A stretch of 33,389 nucleotides of DNA from a virus (IMGVR_UViG_3300027770_000164:1-33389), one strand, 5' to 3'; positions 6,370 through 13,285 are shown, numbered from the stretch's first letter. Notes: generated from the letters alone by a model not told the origin. Made by a program: numbers and translations.

Positions 6370-7098
6370 GTGCCGACTCGCATCCTTCGTGAGGGGATTC
6401 TCACGTCTCCGAGGGTCAACGCACTGAGTTTTGGCGCGGAATTGTTCTATCGGAGGCTCATGACGGTGGCCGACGACTACGGAAGGTACCACGCCAGCCC
6501 TGCAACTTTGCGTGGCGCGTGCTGGCCGATCTGCCCTGACAAGGTGACCGAGAAACAGATTACAGCATGGATTAACGAATGCTTAGCAAGTGATATACAA
6601 CTGCTAAGCGTATACGAATCAGGCGGTTACAGGTACCTACAGATTGCAAACTTTGGGCAGCAGGTAAGGGGAAAGAGTAAGTTTCCTGAACCGCCATCCG
6701 CTGAGCAACTGCTTAGCAATCGCTTAGCAACTGATAAGCAAATGTGTAGCTTAGTCGTAGTTGTAGGCGAAGGCGAAGGCGTAGTCGTAAACGCGGGGCC
6801 GCGTAAAAAACACAGGATCGATGAAACCACACTTCCGCAGGACTGGCACCAGTGGGCTTTCGATAAGTACAACTGGGACTGGGCCAGATCAACGCGGACG
6901 TTTGAAAAGTTTCTCAACTATTGGCAGTCGCAGGGCGAACTTCGGGCGGACTGGAAGGCGAGCTGGCGAACGTGGGTCATGAATGACGAGGAACGAAACC
7001 CGTCCATGAAGCCGATGGAATCCATGTACCCGAACACGCGGACATCACCGGACGGATACACCGAGTACCAGAGCAAAAACGGGGAGTGGAAGCGATGA
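6370..7098 (+). CDS. Phage replication initiator (O-like / DnaT-like) protein
   Basis: Starts at GTG 6370, immediately after the previous stop, with GGGAG about 10 nt upstream. The 242-aa product opens with ILREGILTSPRVNALSFGAE and FYRRLMTVADDYGRY, the winged-helix start typical of phage replisome organiser proteins. A low-complexity middle (residues about 110-145) carries the DNA repeats described separately. The C-terminus has the DnaT-like pattern DWHQWAFDKYN, FEKFLNYWQSQ and ADWKASWRTWVMND. Such proteins bind origin repeats and load the helicase, and the next gene is a DnaB-type helicase in overlap, which supports the role. Confidence 0.75.
   Translation: MPTRILREGILTSPRVNALSFGAELFYRRLMTVADDYGRYHASPATLRGACWPICPDKVTEKQITAWINECLASDIQLLSVYESGGYRYLQIANFGQQVRGKSKFPEPPSAEQLLSNRLATDKQMCSLVVVVGEGEGVVVNAGPRKKHRIDETTLPQDWHQWAFDKYNWDWARSTRTFEKFLNYWQSQGELRADWKASWRTWVMNDEERNPSMKPMESMYPNTRTSPDGYTEYQSKNGEWKR
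6581..6743 (+). repeat. Iteron array inside the initiator gene, candidate replication origin
   Basis: Four tandem 11-bp units run from 6700 to 6743: GCTGAGCAACT, GCTTAGCAATC, GCTTAGCAACT and GATAAGCAAAT. A further GCTTAGCAAGT lies at 6581-6591, and an inverted copy TGCTAAGC at 6602-6609 makes a perfect 8-bp inverted repeat with it. The 11-bp period is not a multiple of three and the encoded protein is not repetitive, so the repeat is kept at the DNA level. In lambda-like phages the origin iterons lie inside gene O; this arrangement looks the same. Confidence 0.7.
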
Positions 7099-8459
7099 CC
7101 GGCGAAGAGATTATTGAGCGGAAGGGGTTGCCGATTGCGCTGGACATGGAGCGTTTCGTTCTCGGGGCGTGTCTGGTATCGCGGATGGACGTTTTTGAGG
7201 CGGTCGCTGCGGTGCTGGTGCCGGATGACTTTGGGTTGACCAAACACCGGACGGTTTACGTGGCGATGCTGGAAGTTGCGGCGCTCGGGCGGGACGTAGA
7301 CCATGCCACGGTTGCCGGGTACATGTCTGACCGTGGCGAACTGGTCAAATGGGGCGGCGTGAGCGTGATTTTGGACCTCGAAGAGGGGATGCCGTCGCTG
7401 ATGCCGGGTTCCGTGGAATCCTGGGTTGCCGATATTCGCGAGAAAAGCGCCCTCAGGCGCATTATCGGGCTGTGCAACGCCGGAATCCTTCAGGCGGCTG
7501 CTGGCGATTCGTCTGAAGCCGTTATGGCGCGATTAGATCGGGGCATTTCCGGGTTGTCGGAATCGGCTGACCACGAGGCGAACTGGCGCAACCCCGGCGA
7601 AGTCATCGCAGAGTATCCGGGGGGGCTACAAAACTTCCTCTGCCCAACTCGGGGCGGTACCGGGTTGGCGTTGCCGTGGCCGTGGCTTCAGGAGCAGATT
7701 TGCGGGTTACAACCGGGGGACATGTTCATCGTTGCCGGGAGGCCGTCGCACGGTAAAACGGTGGTCGGGCTGGACATCGCGCTGCATTTCGCGAAGGAAC
7801 TTAACGTCTCAGTGCCGTACTTCTCGCTGGAAATGGGTTCAGAGTCGCTGGTTCGCCGGATGATTTCGAGCACTGGGCGCGTTGACGGGCACCGAATGCG
7901 AACCGGGCACTTGGCAGAGGACGAACGGCACAGGGCGAGGGCGGCGGTCAGCAAAATTGCCGATATCCCGCTATGGATTGACTACCGGCAATACAACCCG
8001 CTTCGGATGCGGATGGCGATTAAGCGGCTGATTGCCAAGCTGAAAACAGGGGAACATCCGCCGCTTGGGGCCGTGGTCATCGACCATTTCCACCTTCTCG
8101 CAAAGTCTCACGTCGGGCAGGATGACCGGAGCGCATGGGTCCAGGCAAGCCACGACATGAAGCGCATGGCAAAGGAATTTCAGGTTCCGTTCGTGGTGCT
8201 CTGCCAGCTTGGCCGGAAGTGCGAGGACGAAAACCGCGAACCTGCGTTATCGGATCTCGCGGAAACGTCGGCGCTTGAACAGGACGCGGACGCGATTTTG
8301 TTCACTCATCGGCCTGAGATGTACGTTCGCAATCGATCAAGCGATCACTTGAGAGGGCTGGCGCGGTGGATTCTGGCGAAGCAACGCAACGGGCCAACCG
8401 GGGCGCGGGACATGGTGTTTTTGAAAGAGTTTCAGCGATTTGAGGAGAGGGCAGAATGA
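7095..8459 (+). CDS. dnaB: Replicative DNA helicase, DnaB family
   Basis: Start ATG 7095 overlaps the initiator stop. The 454-aa length fits DnaB. The N-terminal domain (about 10-110) has LDMERFVLGACLV and KHRTVYVAM; a linker follows; the RecA-like core carries Walker A GRPSHGKT at 215-222, FSLEMGSE, Walker B VVIDHFHLL with Asp330, and the motif-4 LSDLAETSALEQDADAIL segment. DnaB unwinds DNA at the fork as a ring hexamer; here it would be loaded by the upstream initiator. A phage primase was not seen, so the host DnaG may be used. Confidence 0.92.
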   Translation: MTGEEIIERKGLPIALDMERFVLGACLVSRMDVFEAVAAVLVPDDFGLTKHRTVYVAMLEVAALGRDVDHATVAGYMSDRGELVKWGGVSVILDLEEGMPSLMPGSVESWVADIREKSALRRIIGLCNAGILQAAAGDSSEAVMARLDRGISGLSESADHEANWRNPGEVIAEYPGGLQNFLCPTRGGTGLALPWPWLQEQICGLQPGDMFIVAGRPSHGKTVVGLDIALHFAKELNVSVPYFSLEMGSESLVRRMISSTGRVDGHRMRTGHLAEDERHRARAAVSKIADIPLWIDYRQYNPLRMRMAIKRLIAKLKTGEHPPLGAVVIDHFHLLAKSHVGQDDRSAWVQASHDMKRMAKEFQVPFVVLCQLGRKCEDENREPALSDLAETSALEQDADAILFTHRPEMYVRNRSSDHLRGLARWILAKQRNGPTGARDMVFLKEFQRFEERAE

Positions 8460-8791
8460 TAGACATTAAATGTGAAGTTTGCGATAGCGTGGCATCTTAT
8501 GCACAAAGTGAGTCGGATGATCTTTTAGTTCCGTGGTTTTGCCTCGACTGCACTGGGCAGTATCCACCGTCACTGCTAAAGGCGTGCGTAGACCCGTTTG
8601 ATTACGAACTGGAACTCAGAAACGGGCTTCGCTTTGCGTTTAGTTCGGCGCACATACATGGAGAATTTGCCACGATCATGCCGATGCTGAACGGTGAGAA
8701 TTTTGCGGCGATTGGACTGCCAGCGCCACGGGGCATTGATATCAGGGTGGATGAGATTGTTTGGTGCTGCGATGCGCCAGCTGGGTCATGA
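8456..8791 (+). CDS. Zinc-ribbon-like hypothetical protein, 111 aa
   Basis: ATG 8456 overlaps the helicase stop. Four cysteines at 6, 9, 29 and 32 (CEVC and CLDC) form a typical zinc ribbon at the N-terminus; the rest is a mixed alpha/beta region ending in a CC pair. Function unknown; it follows the helicase, so it may serve replication or nucleic-acid binding. Confidence 0.65.
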   Translation: MIDIKCEVCDSVASYAQSESDDLLVPWFCLDCTGQYPPSLLKACVDPFDYELELRNGLRFAFSSAHIHGEFATIMPMLNGENFAAIGLPAPRGIDIRVDEIVWCCDAPAGS

Positions 8792-8955
8792 AACTAAAAG
8801 ATCATCAGCCGAAGGCCGACCCGAATGCCGTGCTGGTGAGCTACTGCCCGCGCTGCGGCACGAAAAACGAGTGTCCGGGAATCAAGGCTGTGAAGTGTGA
8901 CGCCCGAGACTGCGGTTACGTCTACGACCGAGTGCGGGAATTGGGGGACGCATGA
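8788..8955 (+). CDS. Small zinc-ribbon protein, 55 aa
   Basis: ATG 8788 overlaps the previous stop. Cysteines at 20, 23, 29, 37 and 42 (CPRCG and CDARDCGYVY) give a rubredoxin- or zinc-ribbon-like knuckle. The product is too short for a catalytic domain. It is the second zinc-ribbon-like protein in a row after DnaB. Confidence 0.65.
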   Translation: MKLKDHQPKADPNAVLVSYCPRCGTKNECPGIKAVKCDARDCGYVYDRVRELGDA

Positions 8956-9149
8956 AACCGGCCACCACAATCCATCAGGCGACCGAGACGCACGACGCCG
9001 CGAACCTGCGGTATGCGCGGATCTATGCGGCCAATCTAAGCCAGTTCGGACCGGCGCACATCCGCACAGCGGGCTACACGTTCCGGCGGCTGAAGCGGTG
9101 GGACGAACTCGAAGCGTTGGAGCGAAGGACGGGGATGAAATGGAGATGA
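8952..9149 (+). CDS. Small hypothetical protein, 65 aa
   Basis: ATG 8952 overlaps the upstream stop as ATGA. The product is Arg/Ala-rich and largely helical (NLRYARIYAANLSQFG, then YTFRRLKRWDELEALERR). Net positive charge suggests possible nucleic-acid contact. No family recognised. Confidence 0.6.
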   Translation: MKPATTIHQATETHDAANLRYARIYAANLSQFGPAHIRTAGYTFRRLKRWDELEALERRTGMKWR

Positions 9150-9298
9150 CGGCGGAACTACAGCGGTGCAGGGCAGCGCAAACAGCCCACGCTACGCTGC
9201 TGCTTGCGGGGCACCCGGAGCAGCGCGGCCTGCGGCAGGCGCTCGCGGATGAGTTCGCGGAAGACCTGATTTTGAGCGGATGGTGGGGTGAGGAATGA
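9146..9298 (+). CDS. Small hypothetical protein, 50 aa
   Basis: ATG 9146 gives the ATGA overlap used throughout this operon; ATG 9140 with a GGGG 5 nt upstream is an alternative that adds two residues. The product is short and helical (RCRAAQTAHATLLLAGH) with an acidic C-terminus ending GWWGEE. Function unknown. Confidence 0.5.
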   Translation: MTAELQRCRAAQTAHATLLLAGHPEQRGLRQALADEFAEDLILSGWWGEE

Positions 9299-9549
9299 TC
9301 GAACACGAGAGAGTATTGGCGGCAATGCAACCGCAGGCCGAAAAGTCGGACGCGGAGGCGCTCCGGGCGCTGGCCGCGTGGACAAACTCAGGGCCGATGT
9401 GCGGGAGGCGTGTGGTCATCCGCGAGAGCTACACCAGAGACAGGCCGTTTTACCGCGTTGAACTGGACAGCGTCTACGCGGAACATTCGGACCTCGGAGC
9501 CGCAATCATGGACGCGCTTGGGAAGGCAAACGCTAACCGGGCCGCTTGA
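9295..9549 (+). CDS. Hypothetical protein, shortened paralogue of the gene at 4927
   Basis: ATG 9295 overlaps the upstream stop. The 84-aa product shares EHERVLAAMQPQAE, DAEALRALAAWTN and AAIMDALGKA with the 117-aa protein at 4927-5280 but lacks its coiled-coil insert. A 34-bp block is identical in DNA (9348-9381 and 5073-5106), so the copies are recent or gene-converting. It is the last gene of the early operon and its 3' end overlaps a convergent gene by 76 nt. Confidence 0.65.
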   Translation: MIEHERVLAAMQPQAEKSDAEALRALAAWTNSGPMCGRRVVIRESYTRDRPFYRVELDSVYAEHSDLGAAIMDALGKANANRAA

Positions 9550-9704
9550 ATTGCCGCCAGATACTGCCGATACAGGGACTCCAGTTCGGCAGTCCCTGTC
9601 AGCAGGTCGTGCCGATTCTCGTGCCAATGCGCCATCGCCCCGCGTTTGCCGAATTCGCGCACGATGCCACGGTACCAAGCGCGGCGGGCCTCAGGCGGCG
9701 TCAC
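9474..9704 (-). CDS. Hypothetical protein at the end of the leftward array
   Basis: GTG 9704 overlaps the stop of the upstream membrane peptide as GTGA. The 76-aa product is helical and rich in Arg, His and Trp (RRAWYRGIVREFGKRGA, AHWHENRHDLL, LESLYRQYLAAIQAARLAF). Its last 25 codons overlap the 3' end of the convergent early operon. The N-terminal two thirds look like genuine protein; the overlapped tail may be just extension. Confidence 0.5.
   Translation of the reverse strand: MTPPEARRAWYRGIVREFGKRGAMAHWHENRHDLLTGTAELESLYRQYLAAIQAARLAFAFPSASMIAAPRSECSA
9572..9599. other. 9-bp perfect inverted repeat at the convergent operon ends
   Basis: ACAGGGACT (9572-9580) and AGTCCCTGT (9591-9599) enclose a 10-nt loop, 23 nt after the stop of the early operon. 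No T tract is present on either strand. It could act as a two-sided attenuator where the early and accessory transcripts meet. Confidence 0.4.
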
Positions 9705-9796
9705 TCGGAACCGCAGAACAGCATGGGCAGCAGCGGTATCAACGCCACTGCCAGACCCACCAGCACGGCCAAGACGGCCATCAGCGCGGCTCTCAT
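9701..9796 (-). CDS. 31-aa membrane peptide
   Basis: ATG 9796 overlaps the upstream stop as ATGA and the TGA overlaps the next GTG. The peptide is one hydrophobic helix (LMAVLAVLVGLAVALIPLLP) with one Cys near its end. Tight coupling at both ends supports it. Function unknown. Confidence 0.5.
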   Translation of the reverse strand: MRAALMAVLAVLVGLAVALIPLLPMLFCGSE

Positions 9797-10146
9797 GCGC
9801 CAAACCCCAGCGATTCCAGCTCGCACTGAATCTCCCGCTCAATCCCGGCAACCGCAACGCGGCGCGACTCACGCTCTGCGTCTGTCTTCGCCATGCACCA
9901 GCGTGCTCGTTCATGGCCGAGTCGCGCATGAAGCGCGTCGAGATGCAGAAAATTCAGCGGGAAGACCCCGCTTTTTTGTGCGGCGCGGCATCGCTTTTCA
10001 GATGCCCTTGCCCGACACCGCTTGCACGTCGGGTCGTCTGGCGCATGGCAGGGCGCAGGGCCGCGATTGCCCCCACCCTTGCGGGCAAGGGCGGCGTTGC
10101 GGGCGATCTCGCTTCGCCGCTCTGGTGGCAAATGAGCGGTGCTCAT
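9793..10146 (-). CDS. Basic Cys-containing hypothetical protein, 117 aa
   Basis: ATG 10146 overlaps the upstream stop. The product begins with a helix (LPPERRSEIARNAALARKGG), has a CHAPDDPTCKRCRARASEKRC segment with four Cys near residues 33-53 that could hold zinc, and ends with a charged helical half. Basic N-terminus plus Cys cluster suggests nucleic-acid binding. No family recognised. Confidence 0.6.
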   Translation of the reverse strand: MSTAHLPPERRSEIARNAALARKGGGNRGPAPCHAPDDPTCKRCRARASEKRCRAAQKSGVFPLNFLHLDALHARLGHERARWCMAKTDAERESRRVAVAGIEREIQCELESLGFGA

Positions 10147-10418
10147 TGCTGGTACTCATTCCAGCGCGAGCCATACGCCAGATCGGCGGATCTGTGGCGC
10201 GGGGAATCGTCGCCGATAGTGGCAGAGATTGCGGCCATCGCTTCCATCCGCGTGCGGAGCTTTCGCCGCGTGATCTCGTCTGTGATGTTGTGGTGTTCGC
10301 GCAGGTTGTCCTGTGCAAGCCCCCCGTTGTGGTCGGCGGTCGCGTCGATGGCCGCAAGCCGGGCAATTAGCTCAGCCATCGTGCTTCCCTGTATCTGCTT
10401 TGTCTCTGTGATCGTCAT
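10143..10418 (-). CDS. Helical hypothetical protein, 91 aa
   Basis: ATG 10418 is chosen because GAGGAG lies 6 nt upstream and a promoter plus hairpin lie just before; a longer TTG version runs through the promoter and is rejected. The product is helical (MAELIARLAAIDATADH, LREHHNITDEITRRKLRTRM) and ends in a basic/aromatic tail. It is the first gene of the last leftward sub-operon (10418 down to 9474). Function unknown. Confidence 0.6.
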   Translation of the reverse strand: MTITETKQIQGSTMAELIARLAAIDATADHNGGLAQDNLREHHNITDEITRRKLRTRMEAMAAISATIGDDSPRHRSADLAYGSRWNEYQQ

Positions 10419-10430
10419 CTTCGTCTCCTC

Positions 10431-10482
10431 AGTGGCTGTCTGCCACTCCTCAATATTAGCATAGCGCAATAGCGATACGCAA
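10431..10482 (-). promoter_or_regulatory. Leftward promoter with a hairpin at the transcript 5' end
   Basis: On the minus strand, -35 TTGCGT (10482-10477) and -10 TAATAT (10458-10453, extended by TGC) are 18 nt apart. The start would be about 10446, which is the first base of a 6-bp hairpin (AGTGGC/GCCACT, 10447-10431, loop AGACA). GAGGAG follows the hairpin directly. Confidence 0.5.
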
Positions 10483-10656
10483 CTACACCGCCTTTACGGG
10501 TCGCCCCGGCTTGGCAATCACCAGTGCGTTCAGCGCCGCCTTCGTGATGACCACGCGGCCCTTGCGGTATCGAGCCACTATGCGGCCCTCTTTTATCAGC
10601 GTGCGTACCCTTTGGTGCGTTACCCCAAGCGCCACTGCGGCCTCGTTAACGGTCAT
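10483..10656 (-). CDS. Small helix-turn-helix DNA-binding protein (excisionase/MerR-like)
   Basis: ATG 10656 overlaps the stop of the 372-aa gene as ATGA. The 57-aa product reads as an HTH_17-type domain: VNEAAVALGVTHQRVRTLIK forms the helix-turn-helix, GRIVARYRKGRVVI the wing, and KPGRPVKAV a basic tail. Such proteins act as excisionases, origin binders or repressors. It is the only clear complete DNA-binding regulator in the leftward array, so it may control the array or the palindromes near it. Target unknown. Confidence 0.7.
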   Translation of the reverse strand: MTVNEAAVALGVTHQRVRTLIKEGRIVARYRKGRVVITKAALNALVIAKPGRPVKAV

Positions 10657-11771
10657 GCGCCCAGCACCTTGGCCGCAATCCGCAGAGCGTAACCTTTCGC
10701 GGCGCTATCGTGCGCCAGCATGGCCAGCGGGACCGTTGCATCTGTCGGGATCTTATGCGCCGCGCACCAACTCGAGATCCCGGCAGCGCAAGCGCCAGCC
10801 CCGCGCACGTCGGCAAATCCCACCTGCACCTGAGACAGCCGCGCAAACAGCCGCGCCCTGCGATCCCGGCGAGCGGCCTGCAACGCAGTGAGAGCCGCAC
10901 GTTTTGCCAGCAATTCACGCTCAGCCGTGAGCTGCGTTTTGCGGAGCGTTTCCGCCTCGCATTCAGCCCGGTCTGCGCCGTGCTCCCACGATGCGCCCAC
11001 CTTGAGAGCAACGCCAACCATGCGACCCCGCACATCGTACCGCTCCACCAGATCGGCGTCTGCCGTGACTCGGCAAAACAGGTCATTGGCAAGTTTTGCC
11101 GGGTGGCTGTACCTGTTGCGCGAATCAAGCGGAAGGATCGTTACCTTGCCCCGCACCGACACGATACGGGCGGCAACGGTATAGATGCCGTCTGCATATT
11201 TTACGCTGACATCGTATGCCGGGTTGATCCAGTTCGCGGGACGCCCATAGTTTTTGCTATAGGCCTGCCAGTCATTTTGCTCCCTCGTCTCTCTGCCGTT
11301 GTGCCACGTCGCCCGCTGGCTGCTGTACTGCGAGCTGATAGCGTGCAGCGATTCGGCAGCGTCATGAGCCAGCGCCAGCAGTGGCATCATTGCATAGCTG
11401 GCCTGATCCGGCGCGGTCAGCCATGCAGCAATACGTGCGGCACGCCGATCAACGCTGAGACGCGATAGCGCCCGGATGGCGGTAGCGGAGACGCCGCATT
11501 GCTCGAGTGCAATTGACGTATCCCGTGGCAACAATCCAAATGCAGCACACTGCGCGGTGGCCAGCGGCGCGTAGCGTGCGTACAGTCGTGCCGCTCGCGC
11601 AGCTGTAACGTAGTTGGTGGCCTCTTGCGGCCCCCGGCTAATCCGCCGCTGTTGCTTGTACATCACACCGGGCTTGATCGCGGCACGCAGCGCCTTGACT
11701 GCGCCCCGGAAAGTTTTTGCGCTTGATCCTGCGGCCTGCGCTCTGGCTATGATCTGCTGTTTGGTTGTCAT
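10653..11771 (-). CDS. Large hypothetical protein of the leftward array, 372 aa
   Basis: ATG 11771 has AGGAG about 8 nt upstream. This is the largest protein of the leftward array. It is Ala/Arg-rich. A central segment has aromatic residues and polar strands (GRPANWINPAYDVSVKYADG, AARIVSVRGKVTILPLD). A charged helix follows (CEAETLRKTQLTAERELLAK), and the C-terminus has a Cys/Trp patch (GACAAGISSWCAAHK) and a final helix. I do not recognise a family and see no nuclease, methylase or ATPase motif. A separate promoter region lies upstream, so it may be expressed independently of the genes to its right. Confidence 0.65.
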   Translation of the reverse strand: MTTKQQIIARAQAAGSSAKTFRGAVKALRAAIKPGVMYKQQRRISRGPQEATNYVTAARAARLYARYAPLATAQCAAFGLLPRDTSIALEQCGVSATAIRALSRLSVDRRAARIAAWLTAPDQASYAMMPLLALAHDAAESLHAISSQYSSQRATWHNGRETREQNDWQAYSKNYGRPANWINPAYDVSVKYADGIYTVAARIVSVRGKVTILPLDSRNRYSHPAKLANDLFCRVTADADLVERYDVRGRMVGVALKVGASWEHGADRAECEAETLRKTQLTAERELLAKRAALTALQAARRDRRARLFARLSQVQVGFADVRGAGACAAGISSWCAAHKIPTDATVPLAMLAHDSAAKGYALRIAAKVLGA

Positions 11772-11948
11772 CGTCTGTATCTCCTGTGTCTAACGGTACC
11801 ACATAAACGTTGCACGCGCAACAGTTCCGAATTACCCGCTGTCACGCCGTCATGCTGCATCATGCTATGCTGGGGTTGCCTCCAAAGCGCAGCCTTAACC
11901 GGCACACTTGACGCCCATGCTCCTGCCCGGAACGTGGGCGTTGGTGCG
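11772..11948 (-). promoter_or_regulatory. Regulatory gap with palindrome and hairpin
   Basis: This 177-nt gap holds a 14-bp palindrome GTTGC-ACGC-GCAAC (11809-11822) about 40 nt before the start of the 372-aa gene, a plausible operator. It also holds a 9-bp hairpin (ACGCCCATG 11911-11919 with CGTGGGCGT 11933-11941, one G-U pair), 7 nt after the stop of the upstream gene. A TTTGGAGG sequence lies between. No consensus promoter is clear; a reading frame of 31 codons ending at 11768 is probably not a gene. Confidence 0.4.
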
Positions 11949-12113
11949 TTAAGCTGTGTCCTGCTTGCTCTGCTTGTACAACCGCATCGCGGTGGCAATT
12001 GAGATGCCCAGCGTGGCTGCAATTTTCTTCCAGGTGGTGGGCGTCGGGCCATCTGCCAGCCGCCGCACCTGCCCCGGCATGATGCTGACTCGAGGCCTGC
12101 CCCGGCTAATCAC
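11949..12113 (-). CDS. Small helix-turn-helix protein (recombinase-type HTH)
   Basis: The GTG at 12113 overlaps the end of the upstream gene by 8 nt. The 54-aa product contains SRGRPRVSI and then TTWKKIAATLGISIATAMRL, which matches the HTH found at the C-terminus of serine recombinases and in small phage regulators. The long in-frame extension upstream lies inside the previous gene and is rejected. It probably binds DNA; the target is unknown. Confidence 0.55.
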   Translation of the reverse strand: MISRGRPRVSIMPGQVRRLADGPTPTTWKKIAATLGISIATAMRLYKQSKQDTA

Positions 12114-12627
12114 AGAGCACCTCACCGTTTGCAATCCTGACACGCTGCCAGCGGGCAATACCCGAGAGGCTGGACCACTGAGGTCGCGGGGCACCGTCGT
12201 GATACCGTGGCTGCGCTTCCAGCTCGCGCTGGTACTCGCGCTCTGCGATAGACTCCGGCGTCTCGCTGACGCACCTCGGGCAAGCCGGATCAACCCCGGC
12301 CTTGTGTGTTGCTGAATTGTGGATCTGTTCTCGTATCGTCATTGTGTTTCCCCTCATCTCCAATTGGTCATGCGGCCCCGCCGCGAGATACTCCGCCATG
12401 CGTTCCACGTCCGCTAGTACTGCCTTAATTGCGCCCAGACGGGCTGTGTGCTGCTCTCTGGCCCGCTCCCATGCGCCAGCCTCGAGCGGGTAGTAATCGC
12501 GTGCGTTAGGCCCGTTAGCTGCCATCACCTCGAGGGCATCGCGCAGCGCACGGGCGATGTCGCATTGGTCAGCCAGCAGGTCATCACCGCAGGTGCCGTT
12601 GGTGTGGATCAGCGGGAATTGCATCAT
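12106..12627 (-). CDS. Hypothetical protein with two regions, 173 aa
   Basis: The ATG at 12627 (next ATG at 12624) overlaps the stop of the upstream gene. The N-terminal region (to about residue 90) is helical with LLADQCDIARALRDALEVM and an Arg/Ala-rich coil. After MRGNTMTIREQIHNSATH comes a second region with CPRC at about 115 and a Glu/Arg-rich helix ending before VLCD. The two parts could once have been separate genes: an internal ATG lies at the junction. No family recognised. Confidence 0.55.
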   Translation of the reverse strand: MMQFPLIHTNGTCGDDLLADQCDIARALRDALEVMAANGPNARDYYPLEAGAWERAREQHTARLGAIKAVLADVERMAEYLAAGPHDQLEMRGNTMTIREQIHNSATHKAGVDPACPRCVSETPESIAEREYQRELEAQPRYHDGAPRPQWSSLSGIARWQRVRIANGEVLCD

Positions 12628-12866
12628 ATCGCGCAGAACCTCGAGTTCGCCCCAACGATGGCAAGGTTCGCCACGTTGACGCGGTCGGGGAATTCCCCTT
12701 TGTTCCACTGGATTGTTGCCAAGGTCCAGTCAGGCGTGGGAGACTCGAGAGCCACCACCACACCGCGAGCGTGGCCGATGTCCCCGGCAACCTGCCCGGT
12801 ACTGCGTAACCATTTCGCGCTATAGGCGACACGGTCGCCGATCTCAACCGTGAAGGTGTGGGCCAT
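12624..12866 (-). CDS. Conserved phage protein with small beta-barrel look, 80 aa
   Basis: ATG 12866 overlaps the upstream TAA as TAATG, and an AAGGTGGTG SD lies upstream. The sequence has strand-rich spacing: FTVEIGDRVAYSAKWLRSTG, ARGVVVALE, WTLATIQWNKGEFP and VNVANLAIVG. This pattern (GDRVAYS...ARGVV...W..G..P..VN..NL) is familiar from small phage and integrative-element proteins of unknown function and suggests an SH3/KOW-like barrel. Confidence 0.65.
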   Translation of the reverse strand: MAHTFTVEIGDRVAYSAKWLRSTGQVAGDIGHARGVVVALESPTPDWTLATIQWNKGEFPDRVNVANLAIVGANSRFCAI

Positions 12867-13075
12867 TACGCCACCACCTTCGGGGCAGGCGTGCGGGAGT
12901 ACCCGTCTTCAGTCCGCAGTTCAGCCGCCAACGCTTGAGCAATCTGGGCGATGAAGTCGGCCCCCTCGCTAAAGTGAGTCGCCGCCGGGAGCGGGTTCAG
13001 CCTCTCCCAGGCTTCGAGCCGCGCTGCCTCGTCCTTGATGCGCTTAATCTGCATGGCCAATACTCGCCGGTCCAT
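12866..13075 (-). CDS. Small hypothetical protein ending in KVVA
   Basis: ATG 13075 overlaps the upstream TAA as TAATG. The 69-aa product is helical (MQIKRIKDEAARLEAWERLN) and ends APKVVA. The codons for KVVA and the stop also form the AAGGTGGT SD of the next gene, a feature shared by three other genes of this array. Confidence 0.6.
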   Translation of the reverse strand: MDRRVLAMQIKRIKDEAARLEAWERLNPLPAATHFSEGADFIAQIAQALAAELRTEDGYSRTPAPKVVA

Positions 13076-13281
13076 TACGCCACCACCTTATGAGACGCCA
13101 CCGAGCGCATGCCCTTGTACCGCAGCAACACAGTAGCGCCCACGGGGATCTGCGGTTTGTTTATCAGGCTGAACCCCACCTGATAATCGCCCATGAAATC
13201 TTTGTGGGCGTCGAATGCTGCCTTTACTTCTTTGGCTGACTTATAGTCGCGGCCATATGCTGGTGAGAGTTCGATGTACAT
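13075..13281 (-). CDS. Conserved small protein (IELSPAYGRDYKS family)
   Basis: ATG 13281 follows a GGAGG inside the loop of a leader hairpin; the longer upstream version reads through that hairpin. The 68-aa product starts MYIELSPAYGRDYKSAKEVK and then has FMGDYQVGFSLINKPQIP. From memory this opening is common in small proteins carried by phages and plasmids of many proteobacteria, with no known function. It ends HKVVA, whose codons carry the next SD. Confidence 0.7.
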   Translation of the reverse strand: MYIELSPAYGRDYKSAKEVKAAFDAHKDFMGDYQVGFSLINKPQIPVGATVLLRYKGMRSVASHKVVA

Positions 13282-13285
13282 TTTT

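Noticed and set aside
9546-10464. Two rightward frames of more than 270 codons
   Set aside because: They lie opposite five coupled leftward genes with SDs. Their products are Arg/Cys/Pro-rich without domain features, as expected for antisense frames in GC-rich DNA.
10710-11468. Rightward frame of 252 codons
   Set aside because: Antisense to the 372-aa leftward gene, which has a good SD and coupled downstream neighbour.
11768-12052. Leftward frame of 94 codons just before the 372-aa gene
   Set aside because: It overlaps the small HTH gene in another frame, crosses a hairpin and an operator-like palindrome, and its product lacks protein-like character.
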